Below, in pieces: positions 36,701-48,869 of a DNA stretch of 64,000 bases (positions are counted from its first letter, which is position 1; each line of letters opens with the position of its first letter). The DNA comes from Lepidurus packardi (taxonomy: Eukaryota > Arthropoda > Branchiopoda > Notostraca > Triopsidae). The stretch is taken from contig JAKZAN010000002.1 in the NCBI GenBank assembly GCA_023053545.1, positions 8,056,790 to 8,120,789 on the forward strand. Direction: 5' to 3'. A program made the translations under genes and the position numbers. The notes under the pieces were generated by a model. That model was not told where the DNA came from. It saw nothing but the letters and a program-made list of their open reading frames with translations, and searched no databases.

Positions 36701-37636
36701 AGTATGACAAAATCCAGTGCATGGTACACTGAAATTTGTTGGAGTTATAATTACGACATTGGTTACATGGATCGAAAAAACACCTTTTCTTCCAGCGTTA
36801 GAGAGTCTTCTGGGAAGTCAAAGGGCTGGCCAGGAAGTAGAGACCACATCAGCTTGTATTTGTCGTTTTCCACCTCTTCTTTGGTGATCGGTGTCACGTA
36901 AGCATTCGATCCTGGCGCGTCTTTTATGCCATCATATCGAAATCTGGCATATAATCTTTATACAAATCCGCTTTGAAAGAAGGATAGTAGAAATAAAACC
37001 TTCGTAAAATGACTCCAGTAAGTTTTTGTACGGTCCATCTTTGAGCTGTCGGATGGGCTTCCACTTTGCGAACTAAGGCAATTAATTCATCCATACTGAA
37101 TGGTCCGCGGTTGTATCGATTATTTAGAGTGGCATTGTAATAACAGTCCGTAATGTTTGACGGAATAGAAGCCGGAAAGTCAACTTGGGCCGCAATACCT
37201 GACAATGTTTTGGTATTAGCCAAGGTTTTCAGTTTTAACAGTGTTTAAGAGTTTAAGATCACGTCACTCTGTCGTGTAGGGGCTACTATTTCTTTATCAA
37301 ATCCTTTTCTTCTTAAAAATGTTTTAGAGCAAAGCTTGTAGTAGCAAAACAAGTTGCATGAACTCTTTTTTTGAAAAAGAAATTGTAAAACGACAAACTA
37401 GTAAGTAATTATACCCTTGTACTTGGCGCAGAAATCAAATCTTTTGAGTAGCTCTACGCACGTTTTCTAACGTGATGGGTTTACGAAACCTTTTAGCGTG
37501 AGTACCCCAGTGGAACGAGCACCCAGTAGCGGATGTATGACTCGAAAGCAGTTGTCTCGTTGCCGAGAATAAAAACGGAAACAAACTTACCAACAATGCA
37601 AACGGAAAGAACAAAATACACCTCTCGAGGAATCAT
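33765..37636 (-). CDS. secreted VWA-like protein A, uncharacterised family
   Basis: Function unknown. The first exon ends at a GTAAGT donor and joins the second in frame to give MIPREVYFVLSVCIVGIAAQ, a signal peptide. Then come a cysteine-containing segment (TDCYYNATLNNRYNRGPFSM, LIALVRKVEAHP), RFRYDG, HWILSYSVNRTQR, SPLEMGVVYTTSGTVSAGNV, DSRWAVTLAG-like sequence, GPRGSWNN and LTTAEIYGSIDG. A von Willebrand A-like fold follows: TDLTVVIDQYNDD, GGNARVVLFLSGNGSP, DVRILFVTTGS. Next is a C-terminal domain with paired Cys (VPARLTHPNC, CMSRNNENP, SPCGRARSPTGCSPIYIA, SPDQIRFTFAHTGMLC). The final hydrophobic VASVLTVFLSLWIALL suggests a GPI-anchor signal. The MIDAS DxSxS is not conserved (DQYND). All exons are collinear with paralogue B immediately upstream. 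Confidence 0.8.
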
Positions 37637-38541
37637 TTTATTCCTTATAAGTTGTAGGCTTGAGGTCACTTGTAACGTCGTAAGTTAAGTATGGAACTAT
37701 ATCTTTAGAATCAGAACTCGCCTCTGGACAAGAGCTAGTAGGCCACTTCGCTTAGTTAACGTTTCCATGGAACGCTGATTACGTTCTTGACATATCTGAA
37801 CTTTTACCTTTCTATGCTATACTTGATGCTTCATCTTATCAGGCAAAGGCGGCTTTATCAGGCATGCTCTGTCCACCGAAGTTGATAAGCCATATTGCTC
37901 ATGTAGCCACGTAGCAAGTCAGATTTTTGAACGGACTAATATCCAACCGTTTTCGAAATTGAGCAACACTTTTATCAGCATACAAACAAAACTAAAGAAA
38001 GTTAAGATGCCATTTTATTCTTGAACAACAACGGAAATGACAGGGAACAAATCGATTAAAACAACTATGTAACATCTTTAACATCTATAGGTAACTTTAC
38101 CATGGCACTCTTCTATTTTTCGTAGGATATGAAAAATAATAAAAAAAAATTATTAAGTCATGCGGCACAGAATTTACATAGCAATTATAAAAAACACCCT
38201 TCACTTTAAAAGACTCCCGTATTTTTTCTCGACACTTCAGTCCTAATGTCCTTTTTTGCTATGATTTTAATATTACAATTTTGAGATAACTTCCTGTCGA
38301 AGGTCAGACGAGAGCGAGCTTATTAGAATAGCTTTCATAGTTGCCTTTTGTCTCCGGAAAAGGTCGTCTTAAACTCATATTATTTTCCGAGTTTTTAAGA
38401 TCAGTGAAACTTACATTCAGTAAATAATTTTTATAGAAGTAAAGGAACAGGACCTAATGTATTTCGAGCAGACAGGAAATGAATCGTATGGAAAACTTTC
38501 AAAATAAGTACTAATTTAGACCAACACAATTGTAATGGCCG
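37637..38541. other. intergenic between the two VWA-like paralogues
   Basis: AT-rich sequence holding the promoter of gene A and the 3' UTR of gene B. A run of closely spaced A/T tracts lies at 38100-38300. No gene or named repeat seen. Confidence 0.5.
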
Positions 38542-41500
38542 CTAACGAACGTAGCTGATCAATAGTAGCACAAGTCCTAATGCGTACGGTACTGCCAGCT
38601 TCTTTGCGCCATTGCAGAGCATTCCATTATGCGAAAAGGTAACTCGGGTTTGATCAGGTCCTCTACATGCTGGGTCTGAACACGGGTTTCCGTCAATTTG
38701 TTCAAAAGCTTTCATGGCAACGTAAACAGGTTGACATTGCCCCAAAAGGCCACGAGGTCCACATGGTTGGCTAATGACAAAGCTGGTTTGATAGTTTGTT
38801 GCATCCAAAAGGTTGCAGTTGTCTGTAAAGCTGGGATTTTCCTTAGCACGACTGAGACAGATTCGGGAAGAGCCGTACAACGTCGTAAACTATATGTTGC
38901 ATGAAGATAGGTTGCATTGACTTCAAGGGTAGTATTAGAAAATCTTACCTTTAATGTCATCTGAGGAGACGTGAAAAATTGCTCTGGACGAATCTGGTAG
39001 TATTGTGTTGTCCCTGGCTCCAGATAAGTTGTATAGGTGAAAGACGCTTCCGAGATACTTGTCATGCCAGTAACGTTTTGCGATTTGCAGCCAGGATGGG
39101 TGAGACGAGCGGGTACTAGTAGTGTATCAACACATGTATTAATAATGAAGCTTGTCTGCTACTGAGACCTTACGCGTAACGATCCTGTTGAGGATTTTGG
39201 TTGCAATATCGCTGGAAGTGGTGAACTGAATTATGTCGTTGCTCGGATTGACAACGTACTTTCTCCAAGGATCCGAGCTGCCCTGCGTCACGAACAACAA
39301 CCTTACATCTATTAAAAAAGCCCAAAATTGTATTAAGGTAATTATAGAATGTTAGCGTCCGCACCAGGAATATCCTTTGCCCAAAGAGCAAACTCGGACT
39401 TCATGGCAGCTTGGTTTTCGTCAACGTTCATTTTGGGGCCAACAATCATGAGAACGATCCTAGCATTACCTCCGCTAGTAAAGCGAGTTATTTCATTTGT
39501 TCGCGAATTAAATATACTTCGTCTCAGTGAACTCATAACCTTCGGAAAGTTTCGTTCACTATAAGCTGTTAAGCAAAATCTAGTTACGTTGGCTTGAACT
39601 TTTAAAATACTAAATTGTTACGGATAGTAGAGTTCAGAACCGCACAAGCCAGTTGGGCTTTGTTGACGGTGTAATTCAGTGCTACAATAGGTCTACCGTC
39701 ATCGCTTGCCACGACTTCAAGTCGGCTACCCCGGGAATAAATATCCATTTTGGTTGCCAGCAAGCTATGGGAAAAATTATAGTTTTAAAATATAGTGTTA
39801 AAGGCAGTTTTTGCCAGGCTTACGCAATGGTTTCCTTTTCCGTTTGAATAAATGGGTCTTCAGCAAATTGATCAATGACAACGGTCAGGTCAGTGTAAGT
39901 GGCTGGGAGCTCGGTTGTAGTGGAATCGACGGGGACACCCGAGCAAGAAGTAAAATCTTGACCAGTTAATGTGGAATTGCCTGTTCGTGCATTTTTGTTT
40001 TAAAGAAAAGCATAGATACAAACAAATAACTACACTACTACCTATGTATTCAAGCAAGGCGCCGTAGGTGTTAGTCACGTAGTTGCTAACGGTGCTAACG
40101 GCGTCTCCAGGGTTCAGTTCGGGAGCACCCGGCATGCCTTTAATGTAGTACACCAAAGCGCAACTGATACTCTTGAATGGAAATGAAAATGAAAGCATAA
40201 GAATATATTCGAAGAAGGGGCAATGTGAATACTTGTTCCTGTAAGATATTCCCCTTCTGAGATAAGAAATCGTTCACGAGATTGAGCCGGTTACAAGCCC
40301 GAACGGAACGATCTTTAGTAAGACCCCTTTCAGAGTAGTACATTTCTAACACGGACGAGAGCTTAGAGAAATCTTCGTTCCAGGTCGCAACCTTGTTCGT
40401 GATTAATAGCCCTATTGATTACCAAAGATAGTAAATTTTATTAATCATTTTCATTCAAATTTGATTCATTCCTTCGTCATTTTCTTACCATCGATACCAC
40501 CATAAATTTCTGCCGTAGTCAACAGACTGACATCCTTAGAAGCGAGACTGTATTCACGAGAGCATACTTGGTTGTTCCAGGTTCCACGCGGTCCAAGTGA
40601 GGAGTCAGCGCTCGAACCTCGTATTAGAGCACTTTGTCCAAGATCTCCTGCAGGTACAGATATATTAGAATCTCCACTACAGTAAGGTTCAAATAGCTGT
40701 GTAAAAGAGCTTGTAACGCACCAGCAAGAGTGACAATCCAACGACTATCAATCGTACGCTGTAAGACTGTTTCATCCCACTTACTGCGTTCTGCTTCTTC
40801 AATGACATCGTTAATCTGTGAGACACCCAAAGGGGAGGGTAATGTTAAACACAAGTTACCTTAATCGAAACTTAAGGGTAGTTATTTGTAATATGAGGCT
40901 TACCTTCAAGACTTGTGGTTTAATACCAGTAAAAATGCCAGATAAAAGCGAGCTTGCTGATACGGTGCCCCACAAGGTGCGTACAACACCCATTTCTAGC
41001 GGAGCGTCACTAACCGGGATGTCGCGACGGACGCGAGCAGATCGCTTTCGACGGTCCTCGTTTTCCCTACGATTAGTAGAAACCAGCTTTCTATAAGTAT
41101 GGAAATATATTCTAAACATAGTCAATAGCTCACGTCGAATCATCCTGGTCATCCGTTTCTGCTTTATCTTCGTTCTCTTGTACTTCAGGCGTGTCTCCCT
41201 CGCTGTGGATGTGAGTATCGTCTATGTAGTCTTTATCGACTTCTGTTGGGGGAATATCGTCGACCGGGGGTTTCGAGAATCCTTTCGATCTAAGGAAGAA
41301 GGAGACTGTTTCTTCTGCTCTTCGCGTCCGGTTTACGCTGTAGGAAAGCATCCAGTGCAGGGCACACTAGCAGAGCCGTGTTATTTAACCTTGTTCATTT
41401 CCTGTTAAATGCGTTACCTTTTCTCCTGTCGTTAATGCGTCTTCCGGAAAAGCGCTTCCATTGGCAGGCAGCACAGACCATATTAAGCTATACTTTGCGT

Positions 41501-41951
41501 TTTCAACGATGTCTTTTTTTACTGTAGCTGCTCCTGGAGCTACTGTCCCAGTATCCACAATTCCGTCGTAACGGAATCTTTGATTTCGTGCAATAAGTTA
41601 GTATATTTTGTATAAAGAAAAATGAGTTGGTTCATGTTCAAACAGGGGCATGTTACCTTCGTAGTAAGACTCCAGCCATTTGGTCTATTGACCATGTTCG
41701 GCAGGTATTGTGAGCTTCAACTTTGCGAATCAGAGCAATTAAGTTATCCATGCTATAGGGACCGCGATTGACTCGATTGTTCAAGTAGGCATCTTGGTAA
41801 CAGACCTTGAGATTATCCGGTATGTATTTGGGGAAGTCCGATTGGCCTGCAATAACTAAAAATTCTTTTTATATAGGGGTTTGGAATTATAGGGTTTTAG
41901 AGATTTACCAGTAAAGAACAGGCCGAAAGCAACTACAGTTTTGGTTAACAT
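38542..41951 (-). CDS. secreted VWA-like protein B, paralogue of A, with acidic insert and furin-type sites
   Basis: Same family and exon order as gene A. Signal peptide MLTKTVVAFGLFFTGQSDFP crosses the first junction (exon 1 about 41909-41951). Then LNNRVNRGPYSMDNLIALI, RFRYDGIVDTG, HWMLSYSVNRTRR, APLEMGVVRTLWGTVSASSL, TIDSRWIVTLAG, GPRGTWNNQVC, LTTAEIYGGIDG, YSERGLTKDRSVRACNRLNL. The VWA-like region has TDLTVVIDQFAED, GGNARIVLMIVG, VRLLFVTQGSSD. The C-terminal Cys domain has VPARLTHPGC, SQPCGPRGLLGQCQP and RVTFSHNGMLC. The C-terminal hydrophobic LAVPYALGLVLLLISY looks like a GPI signal. Unlike A, it has an insert at about 41020-41351: an acidic run (VDKDYIDDTHIHSEGD) followed by DRRKRSARVRRD, two overlapping furin-type sites. 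It is separated from gene A by 0.9 kb. Confidence 0.82.
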
Positions 41952-42832
41952 TGTAACCTTTTCACTCCAAACAAGGGAATGTCCACGCCTAACACTATGG
42001 CGAAGAAAGAGTCCGTTGGAAGACATACACTCTGAACGTTAGTGGACATTCACTGCCAAAAGCATTGGCTGCTTAAAGCGTAACCTTATCTCACTGGTGT
42101 GATAAGGGGAAAAGGGCAAACAGCAAGCTAGAACTGATAAAGCTTTGTTATTTCAATGAATATTGCTAAACTTTGATTAAAAAATCAAGATTAACTTAGC
42201 TTGCCTATAGCTATGTTTTAGCATTGCATAGTTGTATTATGGACCGGAATTCCGTTGGGGTTGGTATCGACTTTGAGTCACATATTTCCTCTAAAAGCGT
42301 TCGGTGTCACCTACCCTTTATTTGCGTGACGTAAATTAATGTACAAACAGTCATATCAGGATAGATAATTCACATACTTTCACAAAGTCTACAATTATTC
42401 CCTTTACCTTCGTGAGAAAGTTTTTTTCAGATAAGGAGAATTTATAAAGCAATTACGAACAGCGAAGGTAATGAAAGAAACATCGTTTGTAGAAACTTAT
42501 CTTCGTTTCTGGAATTACGTTGCCTTTGCAAGTTTTTTTGCTTGAAGCAAATTGGTTTATTAGGTTCTTGTTAACAAACAAAGTATATATATCAGAACAA
42601 AATTAGGTTAAGCTTTCAATATATAATTTGGCATATCAAAGCTATCAACATAAGATACGTAAGACATTAAAGGAACTAGTGTGAAGAAATAATCAAGAAT
42701 AGAATTGTCACATTTGACATTTGACTTTTTCACATTTGACTATAGCTTTTGCAAAAACACTATTTATTATTCCAAATGTTAATGATGCTGTTTTGTATTA
42801 CGTATTTCCCGATACAGATTTCTTCTCTTAAC
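41952..42832. other. intergenic, no gene seen
   Basis: Presumed promoter of VWA-like gene B and 3' UTR of the group-7-allergen-like gene. Around 42700-42735 the motif CACATTTGAC(A/T) occurs three times in direct order. Nothing else was found. Confidence 0.5.
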
Positions 42833-43910
42833 CTACAAAGTGTTCAAGCTAGCGATAGCTTCGAGTAGCAAGGCACTTATCTGCGTCTCAAGGACTTCGG
42901 TCAAGGTATCCCTGACGGTGTTAATTACCAGTTCAATAACAATATCTGCAATCCAATTCAGAGGACCAAGACCTGTGATTTCCACGTCAATGTGGCTAAA
43001 AAAAAGAAATATAAAAAAAAAAGATAAAGCTTAGATAGCGGTAGAGTTTTTTTTTGGCTTTTTTACCCAATTTCCAAAACGTCGAACTCATCCATGGTAT
43101 AATTTCCGGAAGTAAAATTGAAACCAGCTGAGAAGTAGACATCGACATTGCGGACTAAACCGTAAACTTCAGCATCAGGACCAATGCCTTCAAATTCAGT
43201 AGAACATTTGTATCCAAGCTGAGTTAATCATACTTTAGTTAACTAAACCGTAGGAATTAACTAAATAACCTGGAGGTTAGTCCAACCAATGTTGCCAGAA
43301 AATGTAACTTTGTCGTCAGGGTAATCCAAAGTTGCGTCACCGGAACGATGAACATAGGACAAGCCCATCAGATAACCCATGTATAAAGTGGCGTGTCCAT
43401 ATGTAGTAATGCCCAAAGTCTATAACATTGAGAAAATAATTTCAGTCTGTTTCGTATCAAGTTCTCCCGTTTATTTAACTGTCCTGGTCTTACGGTTTGT
43501 GAAAATTCCGCGGTGGCGTCAGGTAAAGCCAAGGGATCCAAACCGGCATCCTTGATCAGTGGACGCAAGTTGGCCAATACTTGATCCAAGTAATAATTAG
43601 CATTGCCGTCATCTTTTACCCTAAAGAAAGTATAGAGATTGTGACTTGATTTAGCTGCCTACTAAAACTGTACCTGGCGACGGCTTTTTCGATAGTTTGC
43701 CTTAACAGGGGTTTAAGCACGTGGTCTGCGAAAGTAAGCTGTTTATTAACCATAACGTAGATAAATATAGGCAAAAGCCTGCTGATAATACATGCATTTC
43801 GAAACTTAGCCCTTAAGCTTACCGTGCGATTTTCGCGAAATTTGTTTCGGTAGTGCATCCAAACCTGAGACTGTCAATACAACTAGAAGTAATAACTTGA
43901 TGTACCACAT
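42833..43910 (-). CDS. group 7 mite-allergen-like secreted protein (TULIP/BPI-like fold)
   Basis: Secreted lipid-binding-type protein of the Grp7 allergen family (Der p 7 fold, related to BPI/LBP and takeout/JHBP proteins). Exon 1 gives a signal peptide, MWYIKLLLLVVLTVSGLDAL. Then LLRQTIEKAVA, YLDQVLANLRPLIKDAGLDP, LPDATAEFSQT, TTYGHATLYMGYLMGLS, HRSGDATLDYPDDKVTFSG, FEGIGPDAEVYGLVRNVDV, and the family's HIDVEITGLGPLNWIADI. The last helix is VINTVRDTLTEVLETQIS, ending ASLNTL. About five introns of 50-90 bp break it, with in-frame junctions at each visible donor. The ligand is not known. It lies next to the two VWA-like secreted genes on the same strand, but nothing shows a shared role. Confidence 0.85.
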
Positions 43911-44456
43911 TTTTAACAGAGCTTTTTCGGTTTGCGCTAGGAAATATTGGATTGAATGCGAGAATATAGTTTTGTGTAAATGAGTTGCTTTTCCCCATAA
44001 TCTAGCTCGAGCTTGCTTTATACTTGCTTGTCGAAGCAGAAGCCGTACAGCATGTGGACATGTTCCCGAGCTCTTTATCTAATTTTTTTTGGCTGTATTG
44101 CCACAGTAGGGCAGAGGATCGCACGAAGTGCCCGACGGTTCTTACTTCCGTGTTCATATACGTATTTTTTTATGATAAGAAAAGTTGAAAAGCACTAATC
44201 AAACAATAAATACGCACTTGTGTGCTTCAGAAACACACAAAAAGCTTACACTATCTTTCTCAGATTTTTCGTTATGCACAGTTTTAAACCATTGTTGTAT
44301 ATTCTCCAGCGGATTGCTGCGGTTTCATAGCGGCTTGAAGAAGCCCTTTCGGTAACTGTCGCGGGTTAAAGCGGTTTTACACGCGAACATCGAAGATACT
44401 GATAGTAGAAGCAAAGGAGAGCATTCTGTTCTGTTATTTGTTTTTGGTTTGCAAAC
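43911..44456. other. divergent intergenic region
   Basis: Between the start codons of the group-7-like gene (-) and ASCC1 (+). It must hold both promoters. No gene or repeat recognised. Confidence 0.5.
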
Positions 44457-46155
44457 ATGGATGTTCTCCAACCGGAACTGCATTGGATAAATGGTATTTG
44501 TTACAGAATAAACCCTATCAAGACAGAACGATTTAAGTCATTACCACGTGATCAGTTTGCTGAAGAACCTGGTATGAATAACCCTTAGTCACATTATGCT
44601 GCAACGGCATCATTCCTAATAAGTCAGTAGTGTCGCTCAGATGTCGTACCGGTACTAGCGTCCCTATATTGTTAATTTATTTTTATGATTTGTTCGTATG
44701 CCGATCTCTATTTATTATAGTTTTATATTTTTTAAATTAGTTTACAGTTACCTAACTCACTATAGACTATAGTGATTATAGTGTATTCCCGGAATTATAT
44801 CCGCGATTTTAAGCATTTCGATATAATAGTAATAAAGTAAATTGTACTAGAGCATAAGTGTATAATATAATTCCGCGAATAGTTGCAGCGGACAATCCCC
44901 TATTTTATTTCCCCTATTAGATTTTTCTTTTCTTCGCGTTGGTTTATGGCAAATATACTGTATAATGTTAAAAAATAGGAGACGACTTTAGAAAAGGAGA
45001 GGAATCTTGCGAAGACGACACAAATTTGGATATTCAGTTACTTGAAGATGGACGATTCCGCTTGCAGTTGCCGATTGCCGTGTAGGTCTATAGCTTGCTT
45101 GTTGGCAAACAGTTACTAAGAAGATTTTTTAAGGGAATTTTATGCTCACGTAATCGGCTCTAAAGGAGCTACCAAAAAACGTCTTGAAACTGAATACAGT
45201 GTTCAGATACGAGTTCCCAAACAGGGCCAGTCTGGCGACGTAGGTATAATAGAAATGTTAGTAAAGTAACCGAATGTACTTAAAAATTTTCATTTTGGTT
45301 AGTCATTACTGGCGGCAAACGTGTAAACGTCGTTAGCGTATACAATCAGATTACCTTGCTTGTGAGTAACGTTCGAAAGAAGCTGGCGTTTACCCACTTC
45401 TTGTCTGTCCCTTTGGCTTCAAAGCTAATTAGCGAGAACTATGCACAGTTCCAGGCATGTTTCCATTAACTTCTAAAAAGTTTTTGAATAACGGGACATC
45501 GAAATAGGAGGGCTTACGGACGCTAAAAATTGACGAAAAGCTGCTTCAGAATTCGGAAAAACTTCATCTTACGTTGGGAACATTAGTTCTTATGGATGAT
45601 CGGGAACGTGAAGAAGCAGCCTGGATATTACAGGATGCGAAGAAAGAGTAAGTGACATAAAACAGAGTGTCTTTTTTGCGTTAATATCTAGCATATCTTA
45701 GCAACCTGTTTTCAGAGCCCGTCGAAGTGTTAATCGAAGGTCTTGAAATAATGAACGATGACCCGAGTGCTGTTGACGTTTTGTATGCCCAAGTAAAAGA
45801 CATTCGTGGTGGAAATCGTCTTCAAAAAATGGCTACGGCCTTAGTGGATGCTTTCGTGAGAAAAGGATTTGCATTTCGACAGTTTGAAAATTTGAAATTG
45901 CATATGACGTTACTAAGCACAACTTTTAAAGATACGGGTAATGCTTCGAAAGTAACCTTCGACGCTCGACCCATCCTTGAGGTAGTTTTTCTTTCATTTA
46001 ACATAGTATCAATATCCTAATTATATTTGTACTAGAAATTTGGCAAGTTCTACTTTGGTAAAGACATCGTTAATGTAATTCACCTGTCTCAACGCTACAG
46101 CACCGGTTCGGACGGATACTATAAAAGCACTGCACAATTAAGTCTCTTGCAGTGA
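44457..46155 (+). CDS. ASCC1: ASCC1, activating signal cointegrator 1 complex subunit 1
   Basis: Nuclear protein of the ASCC complex (with the ASCC3 helicase), which helps recruit ALKBH3 for repair of alkylated DNA. Start MDVLQPELHWINGICYRI. Exon 1 ends at 44571 and joins GDDFRKGEESCEDD across a 0.4-kb intron. KH domain: FYAHVIGSKGATKKRLETEY, VQIRVPKQGQSGDVVITGG, where VIGSKG is the GxxG loop. AKAP7/2H phosphoesterase-like domain: FTHFLSVPL, first HxT in LHLTLGTLVLM, EYMNDDPG-like IMNDDPSAVDVLYAQV, and second HxT in LHMTLLSTTF. Both HxT motifs are present. Protein ends STAQLSLLQ. A poly(A) signal AATAAA follows at 46188. It is convergent with the PPM1L-like gene, 133 bp between stops. Confidence 0.94.
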
Positions 46156-46288
46156 CAGCTTCCATTGTGTATAAATGATGCTCACAGAATAAAGATTTAA
46201 CTTGCGTAATAAATCTATTTATAAACTTTGTCCAATTTGCCTTCATAAATATGCAAAGTGTTGTTATTTTGAATCAAACGGTAGGTTA

Positions 46289-48869
46289 CTACGTTAAAGC
46301 TATTGAAGGGTTTTTGAAGTCCACTATTAGTACAGTAATATTATCAACAGAACCTCGTTGGTACGCTTGCGTCGTTAAATTTTTTGCTGCTACCATTGGA
46401 TCATGTATGTGTGCTTTCGCAAAGGCTACTGCTTCGTCATTACTAAATGTATCCCATAAGCCGTCGGAGGCGAGTATCATAAACTGGGCATTGTGGTCTT
46501 TAAGGTCAAAGGTTAGTACATCCGGTTCGGCCGTCAGCAAATTACGATCTTTTAAAGGAAAATCGCCTAACGCTCGCGATGTAGCCAAAATCCCTGCAAC
46601 GCGCCAAACACCATTGAATGTGACGAACCCTCCTGCTTCTTGGATCCTCCGTCGTTCTTTTAACTATACAGTGAAACGTTTGTTTATAACAAACACGGTT
46701 TACATGGTTTAAAATAGTTTACCTGTTGCGGTTTATGATCGAAAGACAGCGGTATCGCTTTGCCTTTTGAATCGCACATAACACCACGCGAGTCTCCAAC
46801 GTTCGCCACGGCCAAACGTCCTTTTTCGCGGTCAAGGATAGCGACTAATGCGGTACTTCCTATGACATATTTATGTATCCGTAATGGTTAGTCATGTTGT
46901 TAAATTTTAAATGGTTACCTGCAACATCGTTCTGCTTCTTCGCCTCAACTAATAATGCTTTATCTGAATCCATTATAGTTTGATACAGTTCCTGAGAAAT
47001 ATCCCAACGATCTTCGCGTGGACGTTGTGGTGCTGGCGTAGTGGGTACAGCAAAGGTTGAATCTTTAGCTGGCCAGCGAGATGTTCGTTTTTTAATGGGA
47101 TTTGTCGATTCAGTTTCTTCCTGGTCAGTATTAGCGTTGTCTTTATTTGAACCCGTACGAGAAACTTTGATGATTGCTGGAGTATTGCTATTTTTGCTGT
47201 TATTTCTTCGAGGCGAAAGCGGAGTTGCTGGTTGCTTTTTTATGTCATTCATTTCGGCTTCCGCTCTTTCAGAAACGTTCGCCAGTCGATCTTGACTGAT
47301 TGCTCTTGGTATCTTTGTTGACGGTTTTCTACTCAACTGAAATAACCTTTCGGGTAAGCACTTGAAGAGCCATTTTTGTACATATTCCGCGGCAAACTAG
47401 CAAGAGTAGAAACAAGACACTACGTCAAATAATTCATTGCTAACCAAGGTTGACGTATAAATAGCTCTACCCCTTGCAAACAGTATGCTAATATGACTTC
47501 GAAAGAAACAAAGCAGAGGTAGGAACTGCTGTCCTAGAAACCTAGTTTGCAAGCATTAGTTAGCCTAAGATAAAGGTCATTAAAAAACGTGAATACTTCT
47601 TGGTGCCAAATCTTAAAGCATTCACGTCTCCTCCAAATGCCTTTCACTGCGAAAGACAGTTACGTGATACTTTGCACGAAGTACTGATCTGGTTAATAAG
47701 GAAACTTCATGATTTCTTCATCTAGCCTATGTACCACGTTTTGAAATAAACCACAGAAATGTTACGTGGTAAACAACGAACGAAATGGGAAAAGAGCTAT
47801 TTGGACGTTAATAGCCAGTCTATATGGTCGTAAGAAAGACGTCTGATGCACGATAAAGAGAACGCCTATAAATATAAATATTTTGGTAAGAGTTCCAGGA
47901 TATGCTAGAAATACTTTAAAAAGAGGAATATCTGAAAGTGCCATAATTTGACACACATCGAACATGTAAGAAATTACTAATAAACCTTGAAAATATCATG
48001 ATTAGATTATCAAGTTTGAAGAATAATTAAGTATGAATTTTACTTCGAATGTAAGTTATTTTGGTTAATTAATTTAAGGCATTGTCTATTTTGCGCAACA
48101 CCAGAGTTTCGGTCCTTAACGAAACCCTAATACACATTGCCAAGATTTCGTCACGTTGCTTCACAAATAGACGATTTCGTTAAACGGCTTTCTGACCTAC
48201 AGGAGTTCGGTTGGAATAATAATTTCTCCCAATTCTACAATAGCTCGGTATGCAAATGTATACGTGGGGAAAGTATCCGGGGGCTTCTATTGATTTCTGC
48301 TGTCTGTGTACTACCAAACTTGGAAATTCTAGTACACCTGTTTTCTATCCTATAGCTGCTTTGCTTAAATTGATTCTTACCTCTCCACCGTGGCCGTCGT
48401 AAATGGCGAAAAGAGCTAGGTTACGGTCACCAGGCAAGCGTTCTTGCAATGTGAATCGATCTTCCATATGTGGCCTTCTACCTTGAATTGCATAACAAGC
48501 AGCTCCTGCAAATTTTGCTTCCCAACAAGCGTTTGGATCAGCGGATGTCAGAAATAAGGTGCCCACATTTAGTGATGGCTGTGTTCGACCAACACCCGCA
48601 AGTTTTGCAACAGCACGCAGGCGCCATCGTCTTAATTTTTTCGCTATAATCCAGGCCCATTTTTCCAGTTTGTAACGGCAAACCCAAACCGTAAGAAAGA
48701 GGGCTACAATTGGGAGAAATATCAGCGGTGAGAATAGGCTCGTGACTGCTGGTCCCAGTCGAATGTTAGGAAGAACCCATTGAACCACGTCAGTAACCTG
48801 ACGTCGAGCGCCCAAGCAAAGGATAGCGATAGCGTCATACACCACTTCACTTTCAAGTAGATCGTCCAT
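46289..48869 (-). CDS. PPM1L: PPM1L-like membrane PP2C phosphatase with a disordered insert
   Basis: Metal-dependent Ser/Thr phosphatase of the PPM1L type; the vertebrate protein acts at the ER on CERT and stress kinases. One N-terminal transmembrane helix at residues 44-65 ([18 protein letters not shown]). PP2C motifs: [107 protein letters not shown]. These align closely with human PPM1L, including GGFISFNGSWRVQGIL. Unlike human, about 100 extra residues rich in Ser, Pro and Lys ([29 protein letters not shown]) sit between [13 protein letters not shown] and the [19 protein letters not shown] helix, encoded at 47.0-47.34 kb. The first intron (about 47.4-48.38 kb) is long for this window; I see nothing in it. 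Confidence 0.92.

Noticed and set aside
33765-37636. Calcium channel alpha2-delta subunit for the VWA-like genes
   Set aside because: A signal peptide, VWA-like region and GPI-type tail fit loosely, but the MIDAS motif and Cache-domain signatures are absent and the conserved motifs (PLEMGVV, AEIYGSIDG) do not belong to that family.
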